Source: Rhinolophus ferrumequinum (lineage: Eukaryota > Chordata > Mammalia > Chiroptera > Rhinolophidae). Taken from it: 64,000 nucleotides of DNA. How positions within the stretch are numbered: position 1 is the stretch's first letter; every line of letters begins with the position of its first letter. The translations under genes were made by a program, and so were the position numbers. The notes below the pieces were generated by a model, which saw nothing but the letters and a program-made list of their open reading frames with translations, made no database searches and was not told the DNA's origin. Shown here one piece after another: positions 49,230-60,552 of this stretch. The stretch is taken from contig NC_046289.1 in NCBI RefSeq assembly GCF_004115265.2, forward strand, positions 98,445,688 to 98,509,687. Direction: 5' to 3'.

Positions 49230-49660
49230 CGAACAAAACTTCCTGCTCTAGCCCCCTCCTGCCGGTAGCTTCTCCTCCTCCTGTAATAACCACCTTGCAC
49301 CTCCTGTCAGCCCATACTGAATGGCTTGCAGTTCCTCCAGCTCGCAGTGCTGCTTCCTACCTCAGCGGCTTTGCACAGGTTTCTCCCTCTGCCAGGAATG
49401 GGCTTTCCCAACCTGACCCCCCGGGGGGCTTTGGGTCACTTTTCAGGGTTCAGCTTTGGGATTCCCAGTAGCCGTCACTGCCTCTTACACAGCACAGTAT
49501 GCTGAGCTACAGTGACATGTGTGCATGTCCTCCTTCCCTGTCGGAATGCACCCTCCTGGAGGACAGACATGTAGTTTAGTCATTTCCTTGTCCCCAGTGT
49601 CTGCCTGACAGGCACTCAGTGAATTGCCAACTGAAATTACTGGATGCATGAATGAATGTA
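49230..49660 (+). repeat. L2 fragment
   Basis: L2 3' text: 'ctcagcggctttgcacaggt', 'gtcacttttcagggttcagc', 'atttccttgtccccagtgtc', then 'ggcactcagtgaat'. Confidence 0.6.
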
Positions 49661-50060
49661 TATACACGGACGCCTTCAGCTGCAGGTAATAGAAACCTAG
49701 CTCAGATTGGCTTAAGAAAGAACAAAGAACTGGCTCGTGTCTGGGCACTCCAGGTGTGCGGCTTGCTTCAGGCCTAGGAGCTTCGATGATGTTTTCAGGG
49801 CTCTGCATCCCTCTAGCTTTCCTCTCCGCCTGTTTGTTTGGGTCAATCCTTTATGTTGTCGGCAGCTGATAGATTCATTGCTAACAGCCCAGAGCACATC
49901 CTTCTTAGCAATCTCAGCTAGGGAGTCCTTTCCCCTAGTTCCAGGGGGAGCACTCTGGGAAGTCTCTGATTGGGGGTGGCTTGGCTCACAGGCCCAGTCC
50001 CAGGCCAGTCACTGGGGGGTGGGTAGGGAGGTCTCCAGTGAGGCGGGTCTGGTCACGTGC
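49661..50060 (+). repeat. Interspersed repeat next to L2, copy A
   Basis: Contains 'tgcaggtaatagaaacctag' and 'ctcagattggcttaagaaag', followed by text typical of one mammalian repeat ending near 'cagtcactggggggtgggta'. The same sequence follows an L2 end at 53724. Family not named. Confidence 0.5.
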
Positions 50061-50814
50061 TGAGGCCGGAGGCTTGGGGTCAGCCCCACCAGCACCAAAT
50101 GAACTGGGTTCCCTGCAGGAAAGTGGGGAGCTGTTATCAGAAGGAGCCAGTCTAGAACGAGAGAGAGTCACTCTAGAATAAAGGATGTGGAGCAAAATAA
50201 ATAAGAGGCGCAAGACTGGCGACTAAAGACAGAGATTTGCTGAGCATCTGTTTTGCTTCTTTGTCAAGGAAAGAAGGAGTGGAAACTGCGAAGAACGAAC
50301 TGAAGTGGGGGCCAGGTGGGGAGGTGATAATCTGCTTTAAGTGGGTTTGTCTTCTGGCCCCCGGGATGGCCTATCCTGGTGCTGAGCAAACTTGGAGATG
50401 AGATCTCTGAGAAGCTGTCAGGGATATTTCAGGACAGCCTGGGGTAGACAGTACGGGGAGAGCAGTGGAAGTGTGAGTGTTAGCCTTGCAGTTTCCCACT
50501 ATGTCCAGAATGAACCCACGGTCCTTACCCGACCCCCGCCGGGTCCTTACGGCCTCCCTTGCTTCAGCTCCTGACAGCCTCTCCCAGGAGTCTTGTTGCT
50601 CCCTCCTCTGTGACCCCTCTGCCAGATCGCTGAACCGCCTCCTCCTCTATGAGGCCCTCCGAAGCCTCCCCACTCCTCCAGCAAATTGCTTGAGCCTCTG
50701 CTCCCACAATACCTGAGAGAAACCTGCATCAAAGAACTGGTCGTATTCTATTTTAATTACATATTTTTCCCCAAACCATTTTCCTCCTTTTATTATCAAA
50801 ATGTGGTATTTCAA

Positions 50815-50975
50815 ATATGCCACCTAGCAGCTCTGTAACCTTGGGCAAGTCATTATGACTTTCTGTGCCTGAATTTCCTCATTTGTGAAATGGGATAATA
50901 ATAGTGCCTGAGTTAATGTGTGTAAAAGCACTTAGAACAGAAGTTGGTGCATAGCAGGCGTTCAGCAATGTTGGC
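50815..50975 (+). repeat. MIR SINE
   Basis: Clear MIR: 'gtaaccttgggcaagtcatt', 'ctcatttgtgaaatgggata', 'gtgtaaaagcacttagaaca' and 'catagcaggcgttcagcaat'. Confidence 0.8.
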
Positions 50976-51657
50976 TTTTTAAATTATTATTATTTGCTGC
51001 AAACAAAATAATACAGTAACATGGGTAATTTATGAACCAACTGAAGAACATTTATCATTGTATGTTTGTATGTCTATCTCTCCATCTCTACTTGGGGTGC
51101 CTAGTACAATGCCCCGGGACACAGATGTCGCATGAATAGATAAATGAACGCTGGGAGACTGGGAGACTCGCCATGCTCAAATCACCAGTTTTATGGGCAA
51201 GACAGTAGATTGTGGGAAAATAGATTGGTGATCTTGCCCTTAATCCCTGACAAAGTCCCGGAACCAATGATCAGTCTATGTTCTTCAGATGAGCCTTTTT
51301 TCTGGTTCTTCTCCATGTGATTGGTTTCCCGCCAGAAGCAGTGAAACGTCTCATGACAGCCTTGGGGCTGAGATGGACAGGTAGGCAACTGGGTGGCCGC
51401 ACAAGTAGGGAGACTCAGACAAGTAATCCCTAAATATTGTGTGGACACTGATCCAGGGAAGACCCCAGCGCTGCGGGGTTTTCCCATTCCTGTCTTCTCC
51501 CTGAGGACCTTGAAGACACAAGAAACAAAGCAGGGAGAGGAGAGCAACCATTCTGGATGGCATTCACTCAATGTTTCTTTTTTCATCCACTAAAAAATTA
51601 CTGAGTACCTTTTGTGCACCAGGAACTGTCAAAACAGTACTTTAGAAGATCGTGGCA

Positions 51658-51768
51658 TGGTTACACCACACTGTGACTATACTTAATGCCACTGAATTGT
51701 ACACTGAAAAATGGTTAAAATGGTAAAGTTCACGTTATGTATATTTTGCCACAATTAAAAAAAAAAAA
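51658..51768 (+). mobile_element. Short 5'-truncated L1 with target duplication
   Basis: L1 3' end ('aatgccactgaattgtacac', 'gttaaaatggtaaagttcac') with an A-tail to 51768. Direct repeats: agatcgtggca (51647-51657) and agattgtggca (51769-51779), one mismatch. Confidence 0.85.
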
Positions 51769-52734
51769 AGATTGTGGCACTTGGAGCGATGGACTCAGCT
51801 GAACTGGATGTCAGCAGCAATACATGCAAAGAACTTCGGTTGTTGGCCATAGTGTTGATAGCTTATTATTTTGGGTCATGGTGGCGAAGGGTATGACATG
51901 GCTGCCCCATGGTGACCTCATCAAGAGAGTGGAAGGTTGAATACTCGCAGGGCTGTTACGAGGGAGGCAGGGGGCAGACTGGTTCTGCATGGGCCAAGGG
52001 GTTGAATAAGGACTGACGTGGGCTAATTTTGGCTCCGTATGAGGTACAGCTTTCCACCCATGGGAACTGCCCAAAAGCTAGTGGACTGACTTGGGAGGTA
52101 GTGGGTGTCCATCACTGGAGGGGACAGAGGTGGGGGGCAGAGAGAGGTTGCCTGTTTTGATATCTGATCGTTAACTTCTGCAGTTTCTCCAGAATTTGTT
52201 GGGGAACCTCTTCTCACTCCATGATCTCCCTCGGTGACCCCAACTGTGGGTTCCGTTACCACCAATGTGTGGGTGGCTCCCTTGTCCCTCTCTGTCCTGA
52301 GAGCTCCAGCTCTGTGTGTCCTGCAGTCCGTCAGGCATTTTGGCCTGGATGATCCATAACTCAAGCCCAGTAGGAACTGTGCTTCCCCCAAACATGCTTC
52401 GTTTCCAGGTCTCCCCATCTATTATGTACGCCCAAATGCACCCTTTTGTTCAATCCTTCAGTACAACCTTGACACTTTCAGCCCCTCCCTCCCATACAAA
52501 TAATCCCAAGCCCATCACGTTTACCCTTGAAATATCTCTGGATCTGGGCCAGGCATCACTAAGTGACCTTGATAAGATAGTGTCCAGTTCATATTTTGAA
52601 ATACCTATTTTAGATGTGGTTTCTTTTGCTGCTTTGAGCAGTGGCCGTTTTCATGGGGTGAGAAGAGTGGGGAGGGAAGAAGGGAAAGTAAAGCAGAGAT
52701 GGCTTCCTGAATTAGTCACTTCAGGTCCTGTAAG

Positions 52735-53130
52735 ACAGACCCAAAGTAACAGGGAGTTAAGCTAGAATAGATGCTTATTTCTCCCCTGTGTGACAGTCCG
52801 GGTATGCCCAGGGCTGGCACTGCAGCCTCTCAGGGGCCTTCTGTCTTGCTGCTCTGCAGTCCCCAGGGTATTGTCTTGGCAGCATGGTCCCAGACGGCTC
52901 CCCACATCTGGCTCCCCACAGCTGTGCTCCAGCCAGTTGGAAGGGGGAGGAGAAAAGAGGGTATGTGCCCTCTCTTTGAGGACATGAGCCAGAATTGTAC
53001 ATATCAGTTCCTCTCACATCCCATTAGCCAGCAAATGGTCACATGGCCATATCCAGCTGCAAGGCAGGTTGGGATCTGTAGTCCTGGCTGAGGGGCCATG
53101 TGCCTAACTAGAAATTCTATGGCAGAGGAG
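52735..53130 (+). repeat. Medium-reiterated repeat
   Basis: Text such as 'aatagatgcttatttctccc', 'ggcagcatggtcccagacgg', 'catcccattagccagcaaat', 'ggtcacatggccatatccag' and 'ttgggatctgtagtcctggc' is that of an old mammalian interspersed repeat; family not assigned. Confidence 0.5.
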
Positions 53131-53559
53131 GTTAAGTGTAAGGGGAAAACGAGTGGTTTCTGTCACAGTGGTTTTGTATATTTCTGTATGACCCACGTGG
53201 CAGCTAATTGGCTAGGCCTTAGGGATATAGTACACAAAGACTTCACATACTAATGAGGTCCTACTAGGATCCAGCAAAGCTTTTCTTTTATAGATGGGAA
53301 CATTGAACTTGGAGAGCGGAAGTCACCTGTTAACATTGCACAGCAAAGTAGTGTTAGAGCTAGGACTAGCACCCCACATTTTCGGCTCACTTTTTACCTT
53401 TTCAAAGAGAGCTGGCTGAGAGTCAGACAGGCAGTGCCAGGAAGACAGGTTTCGTGGGCCTGGGGAGGGGGTCACCTTTCTCAGTCTGTCTACCTGGGGA
53501 GTGCTAACCATTTTTCAGGACTCACCTTTCGGCTTAGCCTGTCTCTGAGGAGCCTCCAG

Positions 53560-53850
53560 GTAGCCTCACTGCATCTTAAATAGTACACTCTACGGAGCAG
53601 CAGTGATTTCTGTGCATGTCCCCCTCGCTCCTTGATTTTAGTCATCTCTCTGTCCCCAGTACCTTCCTAATAGTTAAATGAGTTACTGAAGACATGATTG
53701 GGTGTGTGTTCAAGGACTCCTTTGATTGCAGGTAATAGAAACTTAGCTCAAACTGGCTTAAGAAAAAAAAAAAGATTGGCTCAAGTACCTGGGCAGTGTA
53801 GGTGTACAGGCTGCTTCAGGCATGGCTGGATCCAGGGGCTTACCTGGTAC
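53560..53850 (+). repeat. L2 end plus adjoining repeat, copy B
   Basis: 53560-53720 is L2 3' text ('catctctctgtccccagtac'). 53724-53850 reads 'gattgcaggtaatagaaact', 'caaactggcttaagaaaaaa' and 'caggctgcttcaggcatggc', the same order as at 49490-49790. Confidence 0.5.
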
Positions 53851-55361
53851 TTTCAGAAGTGGTGCCAGTTAGCGTAGATTGACCTTTCTTGCCCTGTTTA
53901 TGGGAAATGTTGCCCAAACAGCCCTTGCAGGGATTGGAGGAGGCAGGAGATTGAGGGGTGCTGCTGGTGAACATGATGGGGGCCAGGAGTCCCTCTTGGG
54001 TACCCTCAGGTCCAGGGCATCTTGGTGTATAACCCAGTCTCAGACCTTGCTTTTTGGTTTGGGTTTTACGGGGGCACATCTTGGGTTATTCCTCAAGAGC
54101 TTCCCTGTGGCCCCACCTGTGCTGGGGTAGGATGTGCCTGCTGTACCCTCAGTCCGAAGGTGGCCTGGGCCCTTCACTCCTGATTCTCTGGGAAAGCCAA
54201 GGCACCCTTGTTTCTCCTGGCAGGGCTCCTCGGAGTTCCTACATTAGCTGGGACTGGGAAAGGGGAGGAGGAGAGAGGGTTGGCTGCCTGGTGACTCACA
54301 TGTGCTGACTGCTGGGCAGGTCCTGCCTGAGGGTGAGAATTCCCCTTGTAGAGAAGGCTGGTGGGTGGTGTGAATGCAGCATGAGGTCTGTGCATCTCTA
54401 TGGGGCGTCCCCACGCTCCCCACATCCCCTCGCAGTGATTGGCTTTCTATTCCTGGGCCATGCTCCCATCCCCTGAGCTGCACCTCCTTTCCCAGATGTA
54501 CTTCTTCCTTCTGCCCTCTGCTCTTGGAGGCCCAGCTGCCGTGGTGGAGCCTCTGGGTGCTGTGGAATTCTCAGGTCTCCTTGATCCTAAGCTGTCAGGC
54601 TCCTCTCCAGGGTAAGCCATGGAGGTGGGAAATTTCCTGGATCCAGGGTTTCGGAAAGGAGTCAGAGGGAGTCATCCCAACACCCGCCTCATCCTCCCAT
54701 TGGAGAGGACAGCTCGGCCCTCGTGGGAAGCCCTAATAGGTCTGATCAGGACGGAGGTGCTCCCTGATTTCCCACATTCACAGAGCTTGGCAGATATTCC
54801 CAAGAGACCCTGGGGAATAAAACCCCAGTGGCAGGAATTAGCTTGATGTGTGGAGGAGACAGTCATAAGAAAGGTCTTGAGTGCTGGGCAGGGGACTGTG
54901 GGTTAACTTGGGTAGTAAATGGGGAGCCATGGGAGGTTCTTGAGCAGAGGGCAGGGTTCTTGTCTTGGATCCTAAGAGGAAGTACTGTAGAAAATGGGGT
55001 TGGTGGTGGGGACAGAGTGCAGATAGCAGGGCCAGCCAGTGAGGAGGGTGGTAGGAGGGTGAGAGGGAGCTGGCCGCACAGGTCAGGGTGGGAGATGCAG
55101 GCATGAGTGCCAGGGGGAGGGGGAGGGGAAGGGGGAGAGGAGGGATGGGTCCCAGGAAGCAGATGGGACTTGGTTTGTCTGGGGGTGAAAATGAGGAAGG
55201 GAGACTTAGAATCTGGGAGCTTCTTAATCCTTAGTCCTGGGTGTTTCCTTGGGAGGCAGGCAGGCAGGCACGGCAGGCCTAGCTTTTCCTGTGGGCCTGG
55301 TGGCTCTATAGGCAGGATGTGGTGCCGGCCAGGGGCTCCGTTATGAATGGAGCTGGGAGGC

Positions 55362-55374
55362 TGCTGACTCAGCA
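55362..55374. promoter_or_regulatory. Perfect Maf recognition element
   Basis: TGCTGACTCAGCA is the exact 13-base T-MARE palindrome, the site for small-Maf heterodimers with NFE2, NRF2 or BACH proteins. It lies 2 kb upstream of CD276 exon 2. Occupancy is inferred from sequence only. Confidence 0.5.
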
Positions 55375-55834
55375 TGCGCCAGGCTTTGGACTGGAAGCGT
55401 CTGGGAAGGAAGTGGCTGCTCCGGGCTTCCCCACTATGGATAGCTGGGAGCAGAGCGGGGCTGGCAGGATGCACCCGGTTTGGCTGAGGGACTCCCTCCA
55501 GCCAGCTGCTGGGGATGTGGGGGGTGGGGGAGGTGCCTGGCTGGGATTGGAAGGGTTGAGGTCCGGGGCCTGTGGCTGGAATCCATGAGGCTGTTGAGTT
55601 TCACTCCGTGAAAGGGCAGACAGTTGTGGTTGGGAATCCAAACCCCTCTCAGCTGTGCTGACTGGCAAATTACATCCCATTATGATGTCACTTCGCTGAT
55701 CTGGGCTTTACGATTTTTTCTCCTGCAAGATGGGATCCAGGAGTGAAGCCGGTCTCCCCAGGTGGTTATACAATAGGAATGTGGACTTGTTTATAGGCTT
55801 GTGGATCACTGTGGGACGTAAGAAACGTTCAAAC

Positions 55835-56400
55835 CTGTAGAGAATTTTTGAGTTTATTTGAGCCAAACTGATGACAATTGCCAGGAAGCAAAATCTCAAC
55901 TGATTAAGAAAATCTTGCAGGAAATGGCAGTTTTGCAGCTTATTTTATACATTATAATCAAAGGAGGAGGGTTACATGAAATCCATGGGTGGTGGAGGAA
56001 GGGGGCGGGAGAAAGAAAAGCAGGAAAGTCTCTGGGATTGGATAAAAAGTAAAATGGACACACATACCTCTTTTACATTGGTGGGTACAGGATAGTTAAT
56101 AATTAATATATACAGCACAGAGAGATGGTGTTTGGGGAACAAGATATCAACGAGGGGTTCTGTGGTCTCATGCTCAGGTACGGTTGTGCCCTGAGCGGTC
56201 TGGAAAAGGAGTCGGACATTTCAAAAGTCTGTCATCTTAGATTTAACAAGATAATAAACAGGCTCACTTACGGTAAAGATTGACCTTTGTCAAGGAAGCC
56301 ACAGGCCAAGGATGTGACTACCAGCCCCTTTTAGTTAGGAATTTCTATGTTCAGACCATCCTGCGTGGTTACTTTCGGTCTCTGAGTTTGTAACATAGAC
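55835..56400. repeat. LTR-like interspersed repeat, copy 2 (fossil)
   Basis: Paralogue of 11265-11930 in the same orientation, without the MITE. At the matching site it reads 'acaggatagttaata'. Probably a solitary LTR of an old retrovirus-like family; degenerate. Confidence 0.5.
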
Positions 56401-57379
56401 CAGCACCAGCTATGTGGCTTGATGGGGAAGTGACAGGGACAATCAGGCAGCAGCTGTGGGACACGGAAAGGTAGGAGTGGCCTGCTCAAGTCGGACACCT
56501 TGGGCGCAGCCAGGGCTGGGGGCAGGGCTGGACCCAGGGAGGTCTGCGCCCCAGCTGAGGTCTGACTTGTGGGCACATTCTTACCTCTCACTCAGTTCTG
56601 ACTCCAGCCTGGGGGGTCAGCTCCAGTCCTGGCCTCTTCCATTTCCAATCCATCTTGGTCACTCAACCTACACGTATTAAAGTAGCAAACATCCTCTCTC
56701 TCGGGCCCGCACTCAGACACCCAGCTGCCTCCTAGAACTTGCCCTTGGGCGTTTCTGCAAACCCTGCTAATTTCACACGCTCTGCACTGACCCCTTCCAT
56801 GTTCTCTGTCTCCGTGAGTCACTGGGCTCAAAACCGTGGCCCCCTGACTGCTCCCTTTCTCTGTCCGCACATCCTCCAGTGCTGTCACTTTCACCCAGAC
56901 CTGCTTCATCTCCTGTCCAGCTCCTCATTCACTTATCCTGTGGGTGCCTTCTGGGTAATTTTTGTGACGTGCAGCCCAAGCCATACCCTCTCCCCTATTC
57001 CAGAATCTTTGGTGGCGCCTACCTGCCTCTAAGTCCGGCTCCAGCCTCAGCTCCCCTCTCCCCAAACTGACCTGTGCACATCCTTGCACCGGCAGGCTGA
57101 CCTCGCCTTTGCTTGTCCCCTTGCCTCTTCCTTACATGTGTGTCTTAGTTCTGAAAAGGTGGGTCCCAGCCACCTCCCCTGGTCTAGCCTCCCTAGCGAC
57201 TCAGTTCCCTCCTGCCAGCATCTCTCAGAGCTCCCTCAGCAGGGAGCCTTGTGGGATGTGGGAGGAGGACCTCCTAGCTGGCAGTTTCAGCCTTGGCCCT
57301 AGCTGGTCCCGGGAGATGAAGTGAGAAGTGCCTGCGGGGGGACCTTTTCAGACAAAGGCCTCACTTCCTCTCCTCACAG

Positions 57380-57488
57380 GCACGCTGCCGAGAACCCAGC
57401 TGTCAGCTGCCTCAGAGGAAGATGGGCAGCCCTGGCACGGGTGTGCGTGTGGCCACCGCCGTGGGAGTGCTGTGCTTCTGCCTCACAG
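57380..57488 (+). CDS. CD276: CD276 (B7-H3) exon 2: 5' UTR end and signal peptide
   Basis: The acceptor AG is at 57378-57379 and the donor GT at 57489-57490 (GTGAGC). The ATG at 57422 opens 22 codons plus one base: MGSPGTGVRVATAVGVLCFC then LT(G). This matches the human leader (...GSPGMGVHVGAALGALWFCL TG). The human and mouse start codon lies four codons further upstream, where this sequence has CCT, so the leader here is four residues shorter and uses the Met at the position of human Arg5. B7-H3 is a type I membrane ligand of the B7 family that modulates T-cell and NK-cell responses; this exon supplies only its signal peptide. The phase-1 donor joins exon 3 in frame (G|GC). Confidence 0.93.
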
Positions 57489-57699
57489 GTGAGCAGTGCA
57501 GTGTGGGGGCTGGCGGTGGGGGCGGGGCACACACCCCCATCGGGGCTCTGCAGCAGGGACCCTGGTTCAGAAGGGAGGCAGGGTTTGGGCAAACCTCCTC
57601 CCAATCTCCCTTGTCCCCTGTCCATACTCATTTCCACCTCCAGGATCCAGCAGGCAATTTACTTCACATTTCTTCGCCTCCATCTCCTCTTCCACCAAA

Positions 57700-57975
57700 T
57701 GGTAGTGTGAGCACTAATATGTCAAATGCCACCTCTTCAGCAAGGCTTTCCTGGCTACCTGGTATAAAACAACACATCTCTCCCCATCCCTGGCCGGTCT
57801 TCATGCTTCTTCCCAGCGTTTATCTCCTGACATTTATATTTATTTGCCTTTGGCTTACCTTGCTTAAAGGAGAAGGTCTATCCCTAATGCCAGGATTGGT
57901 GCCAATCACCATATGGAATAAATGATATAAATCTCCCCACACAGTGTTTGGCACAGAGTTGGCATTCAACAATGG
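57700..57975 (+). repeat. L2 fragment
   Basis: L2 3' text: 'atgccacctcttcagcaagg', 'ctttcctggctacctggta' and the tail 'gtgtttggcacagagttggc'. Confidence 0.6.
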
Positions 57976-58087
57976 CAGCTACTTACCTAACAATATCCTC
58001 ATCTCATATTTCAAACCTTAATCAGCGCCTCTGTTAGGAGCAGGGACCACCTTCTTCCTCCATGGGGGCAGACAAAGCTGAGTGTCT

Positions 58088-58102
58088 GGCGCCATCTCGT
58101 GG
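58088..58102 (-). promoter_or_regulatory. CTCF-like motif, minus strand
   Basis: On the minus strand CCACGAGATGGCGCC agrees with 14 of 15 positions of the CTCF core. It lies in CD276 intron 2 and is oriented toward the plus-strand motifs at 35.1-35.5 kb. Sequence match only. Confidence 0.5.
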
Positions 58103-58849
58103 TCACAAAGAGGAAGCATATCTCTAGCCACCGCTGTTCTTGTTTCTCTAGAGAAAGGGCTTTGTCTGGGTGATTCCTCAGGTTTCCTCCTCCAAATATC
58201 CCCTAAAAGGGACACCCTGGTCCAGCTGCTCTCCAGTTGGAAGGCTTGGGTTTCAGGGCCGGCTTAAGACCTTTAGAAATCTCTGTGCACTGCAAAGATT
58301 ATGATACCCCCTCTCTGTGTGTAATTTACAATAAAAATACTACCATAAAATGTTATTTTTCTAAATGCAGGAAACCTTTCTAGGTGCTATATTCAGTAAG
58401 TTTGGTGTCAAGACTGTTTGATCTTCACACTTTTGAGTGTGCCCGCTTTGCTGGCGCCCTAACCACACCCTTGATCTAACCATTACCCAAGAATGGCAAT
58501 GCCAGGATAGGGGCATGCCTCTCCAAAAGAAAGGCTATTGGGGACCCCTGCCTAACTTTCCAGGGTTTTGGAAGAAAAGTTGGAATGGAGCCAGGGTTGA
58601 CAGGGTGAGGAGGCTGCAGGGTAAATGTACCGGATGGAGGGCAGGGTGGGGCAGAGGAACCTGCCATGGAGCTGGGGGCGCGGTGGGGGGGGGGGCTGTC
58701 TTTGGCTATGCCCAGGCCCTGTCCCTGGGAATGGAGTCTGCTGGGATCCATGCTCCTGTGTTCCCCTTACCTCGAATCCATCAACAAGCCCTGTCCACTC
58801 TCCCTCCTAAATAAACCTTGAATCTGTCCCATTCTCTCCATCACCACTG

Positions 58850-59900
58850 CCACCCTCTAAAACTAAGCCATCCTTACTTCTTTTAGGGACCATTGAAATA
58901 GCCTCCTACTCTAGCCTCCAGAGGAGGCAGAGTGAGTTTTAAGCATTATTACACAGACGATGCCTGATTAACCTCCCCCACCAATGACTTCCCATTGCTG
59001 TAGAAAACCTGACATTCCTTACCAGTCTCACAAAGCTCTCCCAGCCAGGTGCTTCAGCCATACTGACAGCTTCATGATACTGCCCCATAGCGAGCTGGGT
59101 CTTGCCTCAGGGCCTTCTCACCTGCTGTTCCTTCTACCTGGAACTTTTACACTGGCTCTTTGTATGTCAGGCTTTTTATTATTCCCTTTAAATCTTAGCT
59201 TAATAGCTCCAAGAAAGTGCTTTACTATCATACCTAAAGGTATGAGTATCCTTCCTTGTATAAAAAACTAATCATGTTTATTTAAGAAAAGAAAAAGCAC
59301 TTGTGATCCTTTCTCATCTAGAGAAAACCACTATTAACATTTTGGTGTATACTTTTTTAGACTCTCCTTTCCAATTTATAAAGAATACTGGGGTGCCAAA
59401 AAATGTATATAAGTGGACACTTTGGTCAACGTTGCTCAAGCAGTAGTTCGCCGTAATCAGAAGTGTCTGGACGCTGATAGGAACCACTTTGAGCACATCT
59501 TGTAATTGCAGAAGTCAAAAGTGATTTGTATTCGTCTTTTGTTATCAGTATATGTTGAGTATTACAATTTTAATACAGTTTTCCTTTCTTAAAACGTGTA
59601 TACACTTTTTTTGGCACCCTCTGTATATGCTTATGGGAAAATGCAGCCAGCATAGAGAGGTGTAAAGTACCTGCCAGGTTTTTTAAAAGTCACCACCTTA
59701 CTTTCTAATCCATTGGTTCATTTTCTTCCTTCCTACCCCTAATCAAATGCTAATGGGAATTTGTTTTTTGGTATGTCTCTCTCTCCCATTAAAATGTCAG
59801 CTTTGTAGGGCTGTGCCTTTGGTCTTGTTCTCTGTTGCATTCCTGACTCTCAGAATTGGCAAATAGTAGATGCTTACTGTATTGGTGTTGATTGAATGAG
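58850..59900 (+). repeat. L2 relic interrupted by a mariner MITE
   Basis: L2 text 'ctcagggccttctcacctgc', 'tgttccttctacctggaac' before the MITE, and 'gtagggctgtgcctttggtc', 'atagtagatgcttactgtat' after it. Confidence 0.6.
59388..59623. mobile_element. ~235-bp mariner-type MITE, copy 2
   Basis: Ends 'ggggtgccaaaaaa' and 'tttttttggcaccctc', flanked by TA (59386-59387 and 59624-59625). Reverse orientation relative to the copy at 14249-14480. No coding capacity. Confidence 0.85.
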
Positions 59901-60048
59901 GACAGCAGGCAAAAAAATGAATTTAGGTCTCAGGCCTTAAAGGACACTTGAATGGGGCTTGGAGATAACCCAAAAAGAGAAGGGGACTAGGGAGGCCGGA
60001 AGTGTCCCCGCCCCTCCTCACCGCCCCTCCCACCGACTCCACCCTCAG

Positions 60049-60390
60049 GCACCGCCTTGGAGGTCCTGGTCCCCGAAGACCCTGTGGTGGCCCTGGTGGG
60101 CACTGACGCCACCCTGCGCTGCTCCTTCTCCCCCGAGCCCGGCTTCAGCCTTGCGCAGCTCAACCTCATCTGGCAGCGGACAGACACCAAGCAGGTGGTG
60201 CACAGCTTCGCCGAGGGCCGGGACCAGGGCAGCGCCTATGCCAGCCGCACCTCGCTCTTCCCCGACCTCCTAGCGCAGGGCAACGCGTCCCTGAGGCTGC
60301 AGCGCGTGCGCGTGGCCGACGAGGGCAGCTTCACCTGCTTCGTGAGCATCCGGGACTTCGGCAGCGCCGCGGTCAGCCTGCAGGTGGCAG
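60049..60390 (+). CDS. CD276: CD276 exon 3: first IgV domain
   Basis: 114 codons, phase 1 at both ends; acceptor AG 60047-60048, donor GTGAGC at 60391. It starts (G)[20 protein letters not shown] and carries the IgV cysteines ([21 protein letters not shown]), the Trp (LNLIWQRTD) and the FG-loop IRDFGSAA, all as in human B7-H3. One N-glycosylation sequon is present (GNAS). The second, NRT in human and in the exon 5 copy, is SRT here ([10 protein letters not shown]). Relative to exon 5 it has one extra codon near the N-terminus and about six further substitutions, all before 60245; after that the two copies are identical to the end of the exon. Confidence 0.95.
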
Positions 60391-60552
60391 GTGAGCGCCA
60401 GGAGGGGCGCCCTCTCTTTGGCACCCTCCTCACACTCCCAAGCCCCTTTGCTTGCCCAGGGCTGACTTGTAGTCACAGCCCCCGGCGCCCTGTTTCTCTG
60501 CTGTACCCCTGCCCTTGCCTTACCTTGACCTCTACGCTTTGGCCCCTTTCAG
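60391..60552 (+). other. CD276: CD276 intron 3 (between V1 and C1)
   Basis: 162 bp, identical base for base to intron 5 (61776-61937). Confidence 0.95.

Larger units (their letters stand above)
40584..57379 (+). other. CD276: CD276 intron 1
   Basis: A 16,796-bp intron between the exon 1 donor and the exon 2 acceptor. Besides the repeats listed separately it contains candidate transcription-factor sites at 41518-41524 and 45658-45664 (TGACTCA), 42150-42157 (TGACGTCA) and 55362-55374 (TGCTGACTCAGCA). The long GC-rich open frames at its start (to about 41400) belong to the CpG island. Stretches 41100-43360, 44650-45230, 45271-45900, 50060-50810, 51780-52730, 53850-55830 and 56400-57379 show no recognised gene and only weak repeat text. 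Confidence 0.7.
57489..60048 (+). other. CD276: CD276 intron 2
   Basis: A 2,560-bp intron. It contains L2 text (57700-57975 and 58850-59900), a ~235-bp mariner MITE (59388-59623) and a CTCF-like motif (58088-58102). No exon is recognised inside it. Confidence 0.85.
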
